Part shown: piece by piece, positions 1-4,682 of the stretch
Position numbering within the stretch: the first letter of the stretch is position 1
Layout of the letters: every line of letters begins with the position of its first letter
NCBI GenBank assembly: GCA_003354055.1
Contig: PIVQ01000435.1
Coordinates: 1 to 6,373, forward strand
DNA length: 6,373 nucleotides
Reading direction: 5' to 3'
DNA from: Desulfobacteraceae bacterium
Lineage (GTDB): Bacteria; Desulfobacterota; Desulfobacteria; Desulfobacterales; Desulfobacteraceae
The notes under the pieces: model-generated
Database searches by the model: none
The model's input: the letters and a program-made list of their open reading frames with translations, nothing else
What the model was told of the DNA's origin: nothing
Position numbers and translations under genes: made by a program

Positions 1-141
1 GCCAGTCGGATAATACACACCTGTTACCCCACCGGTACCGATGGTGACAAAGGTCTGATCCGATGCCTGAACAGGAGCTGTACCAAGAAAAAGAACCATA
101 CCGAATAAAGCTGCAATACTAATAACCAAAAATTTTTTCAT
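1..141 (-). CDS. TAXI-family TRAP transporter solute-binding protein, N-terminal part (truncated by window edge)
   Basis: The minus strand encodes 47 residues starting MKKFLVISIAALFGM. Residues 1-26 form a Sec signal peptide: KK, a hydrophobic core, then a VQA cleavage site before SDQ. The mature protein opens with FVTIGTGGVTGVYYPTG, the signature start of TAXI (TRAP-associated extracytoplasmic immunogenic protein) binding proteins. These periplasmic proteins deliver a substrate to a fused DctQM-type (4TM/12TM) TRAP permease; one structurally studied Thermus member binds glutamate/glutamine, but the substrate here is unknown. The ATG (139-141) is preceded by a strong ribosome site, GGAGGT (plus-strand 146-151), four nt away. 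About 270 residues and probably the permease genes lie beyond position 1. The upstream region carries a full-match sigma-54 promoter, so expression is probably under enhancer-binding activator control. Family assignment is confident, function in detail is not. Confidence 0.88.
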   Translation of the reverse strand, partial: MKKFLVISIAALFGMVLFLGTAPVQASDQTFVTIGTGGVTGVYYPTG

Positions 142-227
142 CGTAACCTCCAAATAAGTTTAATTTGTTTAAATATGACTTGTGTACATAGTCTGTCTTT
201 GCAAATAAGCTAAAGAATTACCGTAAG

Positions 228-269
228 TCAACGACCTTTAGTCAACGACCTTGCATCAACGACCTTGCG
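228..269. repeat. Three tandem 14-bp direct repeats in the presumed TAXI 5' leader
   Basis: The element TCAACGACCTT begins at 228, 242 and 256, giving an exact 14-bp period. The three units are TCAACGACCTTTAG, TCAACGACCTTGCA and TCAACGACCTTGCG: the first 11 bases are identical and the last three drift. If the sigma-54 promoter at 319-334 is used, start near 308, the repeats fall about 40-80 nt into the untranslated leader of the TAXI mRNA (as AAGGUCGUUGA). They could be a protein or RNA-binding array, or a recent slippage duplication. No function is assigned. Confidence 0.8.
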
Positions 270-303
270 TTTTCCCTCCTTTCTTAATTTTTTTTAAAAA
301 TGC

Positions 304-320
304 GATTCTCTGTAACAGAG
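304..320. promoter_or_regulatory. Palindrome CTCTGT-A-ACAGAG overlapping the TAXI promoter -12/start region
   Basis: Positions 308-320 form a 6-bp inverted repeat with a single central base. It covers the -12 element edge (319-320) and the predicted start near 308, a place where a bound protein would block transcription. Positions 304-315 (GATTCTCTGTAA) recur exactly at 437-448. The palindrome is seen directly; an operator role is inferred. Confidence 0.35.
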
Positions 321-334
321 CAAAAGTTGTGCCA
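319..334 (-). promoter_or_regulatory. Sigma-54 (RpoN) -24/-12 promoter for the TAXI transporter gene
   Basis: Read on the minus strand this is TGGCAC-AACTT-TTGCT. The -24 block is TGGCAC (334-329), the spacer is 5 nt and the -12 block is TTGCT (323-319), agreeing with the TGGCAC-N5-TTGCW consensus at every defined base. GG and GC are separated by the required 10 nt. The predicted start is near 308, leaving a leader of roughly 167 nt before the TAXI ATG. Upstream there is an IHF-like site and three repeated palindromic elements, as expected for an enhancer-dependent promoter. A sigma-54 activator is encoded in the facing operon. Confidence 0.85.
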
Positions 335-351
335 TTGCTTGAAATGCAGTG

Positions 352-364
352 TATCAAGGGTTTT
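352..364. promoter_or_regulatory. IHF-like DNA-bending site
   Basis: TATCAAGGGTTTT matches the IHF consensus WATCAA-N4-TTR at eight of nine defined positions; only the last R is T. It is centred about 50 bp upstream of the predicted sigma-54 start and sits between the promoter and the nearest 16-bp element. This is the usual place for IHF to loop the DNA so that a distant activator can touch RNA polymerase. The consensus is loose and AT-rich DNA gives chance matches, so position is the main support. Confidence 0.45.
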
Positions 365-389
365 CACCCAGGTTCCACCCGTGGCGTTT

Positions 390-405
390 TTGATGATATC
401 ATCAA
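390..405. promoter_or_regulatory. 16-bp perfect palindrome, candidate upstream activator site 1
   Basis: TTGATGATATCATCAA reads identically on both strands over all 16 bases. It is centred about 90 bp upstream of the predicted sigma-54 start of the TAXI gene. Two related copies follow at 470-485 and 488-503. Enhancer-binding proteins with Fis-type helix-turn-helix domains bind such dyads at -80 to -200, so this is a good candidate site for the NtrC-family regulator encoded at 4657-6030. That pairing is inferred. Confidence 0.65.
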
Positions 406-469
406 TCTTTAAAAAGCAACCCTGCTATTGAGAACAGATTCTCTGTAAATTAAGGGACATCGGAGCGAT

Positions 470-485
470 TTGACCATTTCATCAA
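470..485. promoter_or_regulatory. Candidate upstream activator site 2
   Basis: TTGACCATTTCATCAA matches the perfect palindrome at 390-405 at 13 of 16 positions. It keeps the outer TTGA/TCAA arms and the whole right half-site TCATCAA. Its centre is about 170 bp upstream of the predicted sigma-54 start, and it begins exactly 80 bp from site 1. Confidence 0.6.
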
Positions 486-487
486 TT

Positions 488-503
488 TTGAGCTTATCAT
501 CAA
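488..503. promoter_or_regulatory. Candidate upstream activator site 3
   Basis: TTGAGCTTATCATCAA also matches the palindrome at 390-405 at 13 of 16 positions, with the same conserved TTGA arm and an ATCATCAA right half. It starts 18 bp after site 2, leaving a 2-bp gap. Two adjacent dimer sites are a common way for NtrC-type activators to build a higher-order oligomer. Confidence 0.6.
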
Positions 504-603
504 CCTGTCAAAAGTAGATCAGAATTAGAGCGGTGCAAAAACCAAATGAAATTTATCGTTTTCCAAAGGATTTGTAAACCAAATTTTTCAGCGGGCTTTT
601 ACC

Positions 604-658
604 TTGACATAATCCCATTTTTCGACTAATTGCTCAGGATTGACCCGAATATTATATT
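604..658 (+). promoter_or_regulatory. Possible sigma-70-type promoter(s) for the peptidase-kinase operon
   Basis: A perfect -35 hexamer TTGACA lies at 604-609, but the best -10 after it (ACTAAT, 625-630) has only four matches and a short 15-nt spacer. An alternative pair is TTGCTC (630-635) with TATATT (653-658), spacer 17 nt; its -10 falls inside the palindrome at 645-661. No sigma-54 GG-N10-GC pattern exists on this strand between 358 and 757, so the operon itself is probably not sigma-54 dependent. The choice between the two candidates is open. Confidence 0.25.
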
Positions 659-661
659 CGG
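645..661. promoter_or_regulatory. Inverted repeat CCGAATA-TTA-TATTCGG
   Basis: Two perfect 7-bp arms flank a 3-nt spacer, about 100 bp before the peptidase start codon. It has no following T-tract, so it is not a terminator. Its size and its overlap with a candidate -10 (653-658) suit an operator for the operon. The regulator is unknown. Confidence 0.35.
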
Positions 662-683
662 ATATTAAACGGTTAGAGATTTA

Positions 684-723
684 AAGACCCGGTCTTAACC
701 CCGGGTAGCAACACCCCGTTTTT
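684..723 (+). promoter_or_regulatory. Attenuator-like set of alternative hairpins before the peptidase gene
   Basis: Three stems compete for the same bases. AAGAC/GTCTT pairs 684-688 with 692-696. ACCCGG/CCGGGT pairs 687-692 with 701-706. CGGG/CCCG pairs 702-705 with 715-718 and is followed directly by TTTTT (719-723), like a short intrinsic terminator. Forming the second stem would prevent the third. The terminator stem is only 4 GC pairs with a 9-nt loop, so this may be chance or a weak signal. No known riboswitch class was recognised. Confidence 0.25.
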
Positions 724-763
724 ACCTATAAGTATTCAACCTAAAAATTACGGACAGGTGGGC

Positions 764-1906
764 ATGAATCCCAAAATTCAAACATATATAATGGAAAACC
801 GGCAGGGACTTTTTGATCTGCTTGAAGAACTGGTTCTCATCCAGAGCCATTCAAAAAACAAGGCCGGGGTTGACCGGGTGGGAGAACGGCTTGCAATAGA
901 AATGTCAAAAATGGGATTTACCTGTGAATTCTCCAGTCAGGAAATCTTTGGCAACCACCTCATTGCGAGGTCTCCTAAGTTTTCAACTGACAGAAAACAG
1001 ATCCTGATTGTAGGACACATGGATACGGTGTTTCCGGAAGAGACCGGTTTTAATTGGTACAGGGAAGATGAGACACGGTGTTTCGGCCCTGGTGTGGCAG
1101 ACATGAAAGGCGGCCTTGTTGTCGGTATATTTGCACTCAAGGCCCTGATACATGCAGGACAAATCAGGAATAGGCCGATTACCTTTATTTTTAACAGTGA
1201 TGAAGAAATCGGATCCCCGACCTCAAGGGAGTTGATCCGGCAGGAGGCAAAAAAGTCGAGAATAGCCTATGTACTTGAAGCCGGGGGCCTGTCCAATGAG
1301 ATCGTAACCGGGCGAAAAGGAAATTTTTCAGCGCGGGTTTCGATTTTTGGAAAGGCCGGCCACGCCGCATTTGCAGGCAAAGATAAGGCCAGTGCCATTC
1401 TGGAAATGGCACATAAAACCCTTGCCATTGAAGGGCTGAATGCACCTAAGAAAGGTATCTCAGCCAATGTGGGAACCATTCAGGGAGGAATCGGCCCAAA
1501 TACTGTGGCAGATTGTGCAAATGCTGCCATGGATTTCCGATTTCTCACTGATAAAGATGCCGATGACGTCAGAACGCGATTTTCCAGCATCATTGCCGAG
1601 CCGACCATTGCCGGCACCCGGGCTGAAATGAAAATTATTTCCAGCCGGCCGGCCATGCCACAGACCCGGGCTAACCAGGACCTCTTCGCACAGATACAGA
1701 CCCTGGCCAATGATTTGAGCACTCCTGTTGCGGAGGAGTTGCGCCAGGGGGTATCTGATGCCAATATTATTGCAAGCCAGGGAATCCCTGTCATTGACGG
1801 CCTGGGACCTGTTGGAGCCAAAGATCACAGCGAGGATGAATTTATTGAAAAGGCAAGTCTTTGGGAACGGAGCATTCTATTTGGCAATATACTGGCGCAA
1901 ATATGA
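764..1906 (+). CDS. M20 family metallopeptidase, carboxypeptidase G2-like
   Basis: A 380-residue zinc-dependent hydrolase of the M20A group (glutamate carboxypeptidase/ArgE/DapE-like), normal length for the family. It probably cleaves a peptide or N-acyl-amino-acid bond in the cytoplasm, since no signal peptide is present. The metal and catalytic residues are all visible: H85 and D87 in GHMDTV, D113 in GVADMKGG, E147-E148 in NSDEEIGS, E172 in VLEAGG, and H355 in GAKDHSEDEF. The lid/dimerisation domain spans about 182-290 (GKAGHAAF, then NVGTIQGGIGPNTV). The ending DGLGPVGAKDHS resembles carboxypeptidase G2, which releases C-terminal glutamate, but the actual substrate cannot be read from sequence. 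I chose ATG 764; an in-frame GTG at 758 adds two residues, and neither has a strong ribosome site. It is the first gene of the operon, followed 20 nt later by the lipoprotein gene. Confidence 0.9.
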   Translation: MNPKIQTYIMENRQGLFDLLEELVLIQSHSKNKAGVDRVGERLAIEMSKMGFTCEFSSQEIFGNHLIARSPKFSTDRKQILIVGHMDTVFPEETGFNWYREDETRCFGPGVADMKGGLVVGIFALKALIHAGQIRNRPITFIFNSDEEIGSPTSRELIRQEAKKSRIAYVLEAGGLSNEIVTGRKGNFSARVSIFGKAGHAAFAGKDKASAILEMAHKTLAIEGLNAPKKGISANVGTIQGGIGPNTVADCANAAMDFRFLTDKDADDVRTRFSSIIAEPTIAGTRAEMKIISSRPAMPQTRANQDLFAQIQTLANDLSTPVAEELRQGVSDANIIASQGIPVIDGLGPVGAKDHSEDEFIEKASLWERSILFGNILAQI

Positions 1907-1926
1907 TCCAAGGAGACCTTAAATCT

Positions 1927-2796
1927 ATGAAGCCCGGATCCATGGGAGCAAATCTGTGTTCTCTTTTTTTGGGTATATTTTTTTTGGCCTTGCTCGTCCA
2001 AAATATCGGATGTACCGGGCCGCCTGATAATCTTACCACATCTAAAACAGATCTTCCCGTCAAGGTTCAGGATGGTTTTGAGATACCTAAGTTCCCCTCT
2101 GCCGGGGGACAGCTCAACTTTGCCAAATCCGGGTTTACAGATAAAAAGAAAAAAATGGCGGCCTACAGAGCGGTATTGACCCTGTTCCCTGAGGATCGTC
2201 TTGAGTGTGGTCATGCGTCAATTGGGATGGCCTATCTTCACCTGGAACCAGACTATAGGTTTGCAAGCCCCCTTGCAATCCGAAAGGCAGCCAATGATTT
2301 TAAAGCCATTATTGATGATTTTTCAACCCTGCCCGATGTTCTGGCAAAGGCCCACTGGTATCTTGGATGGATATATACAGAGCTTATGAAAACCCCGGAG
2401 AAGGGGCTGGTTCATTATTGGCAGATTGCTGGGCAATTTCCTGATATTCCAATGAATATGTTTCCGCCCGTCCCCTGGGTTAACATAGTCTATCCTTCTG
2501 ACCAGACCCTGAAGGACCAGAAGCCTGCAACCCCACAAAAACTATGGGCCGAGGTTGCCCTTCTGGAGATCGTAAAAAATTGCAAGGACAAATCCCAGAC
2601 AATTAAAGCCTTTGATTTATTATACGACAGATTTTTTTTAAGTCCTGCAACCGGTTTTGCCATAAAGGCCATGCTGGCTGACCCGGAACTTGCCGCCCAT
2701 GCATTTGCCGGCGTTGACCCTTATCTGTCACGCAACACGGACAATCCCTATCTGGCCCGCGACATACGGACATTGGCGGAGGCAATTGCCCCGTGA
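1927..2796 (+). CDS. Putative lipoprotein with TPR-like helical repeats
   Basis: A 289-residue exported protein of unknown function. Residues 10-28 are a hydrophobic signal segment ending QNIGC, so C29 is the likely lipidated cysteine. The lipobox is imperfect because -3 is N rather than L/V/I. Residue +2 is T, not D, which by the E. coli rule favours the outer membrane. A flexible stretch (30-75) precedes amphipathic helices at about 77-107, 113-133, 136-152 and 157-171 (for example AKAHWYLGWIY), typical of TPR-like folds used for protein contacts. I chose ATG 1927 because AAGGAG (1910-1915) precedes it by 11 nt and the signal segment then sits at the N-terminus; an ATG at 1903 overlapping the previous stop is the alternative. 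Its stop overlaps the kinase start by 4 nt (GTGA), suggesting coupled translation and perhaps a partnership with the sensor. Confidence 0.75.
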   Translation: MKPGSMGANLCSLFLGIFFLALLVQNIGCTGPPDNLTTSKTDLPVKVQDGFEIPKFPSAGGQLNFAKSGFTDKKKKMAAYRAVLTLFPEDRLECGHASIGMAYLHLEPDYRFASPLAIRKAANDFKAIIDDFSTLPDVLAKAHWYLGWIYTELMKTPEKGLVHYWQIAGQFPDIPMNMFPPVPWVNIVYPSDQTLKDQKPATPQKLWAEVALLEIVKNCKDKSQTIKAFDLLYDRFFLSPATGFAIKAMLADPELAAHAFAGVDPYLSRNTDNPYLARDIRTLAEAIAP

Positions 2797-4682
2797 GCTT
2801 TTTTCCAACTGCTGCCAAATTCAGACATTCCTTCAGGATCAGAATTTTTCTGGCCCTGACCCTGATCATCATCATCGTTATACCCGGAACCGGTTACTTC
2901 TGCTATCTTCAGGCCACCCGGGTTATTGAGAAACAACTTCAGGAATTTGCTATTGGGTCTGCAAATCAGATATCCAAACGGGTGGAATCCTTTTTGTCCC
3001 ACCACACCTTTAACGTGAAACTGATCAAGTCATTGTTTGAAAACGGCCTGATCGACATGACCGATGATAAACAAATCCTCCAGTATTTTAACTTATTCCA
3101 AAAGGATCACCCGGAATTCTTTAATATTAATTTCGGGGACGAAACCGGCCGATTTTTAATGTCACCGGCACAGGTGCCCGAGGTTCACAAAACATTTGAC
3201 CCCAGAATCCGGCCCTGGTATCAGGGTGCCCTGACCACTCTTGATATTCACTGGACAGATGTCTACTTATTTGCATCTACAAGAAAACCCGGTATGACGG
3301 TTTCCCTGCCCATCTATGATGCCACCCAAAAACTTCAGGCCGTCTGCGGCATTGACATTGATATTTCCTCTTTCTCAAGGTTTCTCAAAGGCATTAAAAT
3401 CGGCACCAGAGGGGTTGCCTATATCTTTGACAACAAGAACGGGCGGATCATTGCCCACCCAGCCCTGGTTCAACAACCCTGGGAATCCTTTCATACGGAT
3501 TTGCTGAGCCATGTTCATAATGATTTGAGTACCCGTAATAAACGCTTTGGCATGTCCCCATTCCAGGGACGCCAGTATTTTACAGCCTATACCGATTATC
3601 CTGGCAATGACTGGACCGTCGGCGTGACCCTGCCGGTCTCGGACCTGTTTGAAAATGTCTTTTCCATCCGGCGGGCCATTATTTCCCTGGTGATTGGGGG
3701 GATACTTCTAGCAAGCCTGCTCTCTTACCTCATTGCCATGACAATTGTCCGTCCCCTGACCCGGCTCAAACAGGGTATTGAACGCATCTCCAGCGGTGAC
3801 CTGGACTATAAGGTTACCATCAGGGATCCGGATATCGCAGCCACCCTTGCCAATTCATTTAACCAGATGGCTGCCTCTCTGAACAAGAGTTCCAAAGAGC
3901 TGATACGGACCTACGGCGAGCTGGCTCAGAATGAAAAACTGGCTGCCGTTGGGCAGATGACCGCAGGCATTGCCCATGAGATCAAAAATCCATTGGGAAT
4001 TATCCAGGGGTCTGCCCAGGTGGTGGCTAATCCTGATCGTCCCATTGAGATGCGGGAAAAAGCGGCCCAATTCATTATGGAAGAAGTGGACCGGCTCAAT
4101 CATACCCTGACCACCTTTCTGGATTTTGCAAAACCTCCCTCGCCAAGAATTAAATCCATTGACATCCGATTGCTTGTGGAAGAGATCACAACGGTTCTCA
4201 AAACCCAGTACCCGGACCATGACTTCAAAATCACCACACCGGGAAAGGTCCCTGAAATTCCGGCTGACAGAGATCAGCTTCACCAGGTGTTCCTTAACCT
4301 TTTCATCAATGCCATCCAGGCCATGCCCCGGGGCGGGATGATTAAGATCTTAATGGATACCCAAACCCGGCAAAATCATGATACTATACCCGATGGTCGG
4401 GAAACCACCCCCATAAAAACACTGATACATCACCTAAAAATTGACATCCTCGACCAGGGATGCGGGATCAGCCAGGACCAGTTACAGGTGATATTTGATC
4501 CTTTTGTCAGCTTCAGAGACGACGGTATCGGGTTAGGTTTACCTGTTGTTTCCCAGATCATCAAGACCCATAAGGGTCAGATGGACATCCTGAGCCTGCC
4601 GGGAAAAGGCACACGGTTTACCCTGATTTTTCCACTTGATCACCAGGAGGACGGCAATGCCGCCACAGATATTACTCATTGA
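2793..4682 (+). CDS. Membrane sensor histidine kinase: dCache, HAMP, HisKA, HATPase_c
   Basis: A 629-residue inner-membrane kinase. TM1 is at about 17-37 and TM2 at about 294-317, enclosing a roughly 255-residue periplasmic dCache-type sensor with the hallmark DPRIRPWYQGA (136-146), a Y/G-rich second strand (158-172) and CGIDID (185-190). HAMP is about 317-370. The HisKA H-box AHEIKNP places the phosphorylated histidine at H395. The ATPase domain shows the N-box (N506), G1 DQGCGI (554-559), F-box DPF (569-571), G2 DGIGLGL (577-583) and GKGT (604-607). The loop before G1 (about 525-545) is longer than usual and polar. The start is GTG 2793, with GGAGG at 2778-2782, overlapping the lipoprotein stop. 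It phosphorylates, most likely, the NtrC-type regulator encoded next, as in AtoSC/ZraSR pairs. The ligand is unknown. Confidence 0.92.
   Translation: MSFFPTAAKFRHSFRIRIFLALTLIIIIVIPGTGYFCYLQATRVIEKQLQEFAIGSANQISKRVESFLSHHTFNVKLIKSLFENGLIDMTDDKQILQYFNLFQKDHPEFFNINFGDETGRFLMSPAQVPEVHKTFDPRIRPWYQGALTTLDIHWTDVYLFASTRKPGMTVSLPIYDATQKLQAVCGIDIDISSFSRFLKGIKIGTRGVAYIFDNKNGRIIAHPALVQQPWESFHTDLLSHVHNDLSTRNKRFGMSPFQGRQYFTAYTDYPGNDWTVGVTLPVSDLFENVFSIRRAIISLVIGGILLASLLSYLIAMTIVRPLTRLKQGIERISSGDLDYKVTIRDPDIAATLANSFNQMAASLNKSSKELIRTYGELAQNEKLAAVGQMTAGIAHEIKNPLGIIQGSAQVVANPDRPIEMREKAAQFIMEEVDRLNHTLTTFLDFAKPPSPRIKSIDIRLLVEEITTVLKTQYPDHDFKITTPGKVPEIPADRDQLHQVFLNLFINAIQAMPRGGMIKILMDTQTRQNHDTIPDGRETTPIKTLIHHLKIDILDQGCGISQDQLQVIFDPFVSFRDDGIGLGLPVVSQIIKTHKGQMDILSLPGKGTRFTLIFPLDHQEDGNAATDITH

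Noticed and set aside
208..223. Second sigma-54-like pattern on the minus strand (CGGTAA-N5-TAGCT)
   Set aside because: The GG and GC are spaced correctly but only about 7 of 11 consensus bases match, while the site at 319-334 matches fully and has the supporting upstream elements.
228..269. CRISPR array
   Set aside because: The units are 14 bp and directly adjacent, with no unique spacers.
339..357. Fourth TTGA...TCAA element
   Set aside because: The arms are separated by 11 nt instead of 8 and the inner bases do not match the three 16-bp copies.
546..629. Short plus-strand reading frame of 27 codons (MKFIVFQRICK...)
   Set aside because: It has no ribosome site, no recognisable sequence, and ends in the presumed operon promoter region.
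358..757. Sigma-54 promoter for the plus-strand operon
   Set aside because: Each GG on the plus strand in this stretch was checked for GC 10 nt later, and none fits.
758..763. GTG start two codons before the peptidase ATG
   Set aside because: Only a weak CGGA lies 3 nt upstream, and the extra residues add nothing. ATG 764 is preferred but not certain.
1861..1926. Longer N-terminus for the lipoprotein, starting inside the peptidase gene
   Set aside because: It would put more than 20 polar residues before the signal segment and overlap the peptidase coding end. AAGGAG lies upstream of ATG 1927.
4636..4656. TTG start for the response regulator
   Set aside because: The receiver domain begins right after ATG 4657, which has AGGAGG 6 nt upstream.
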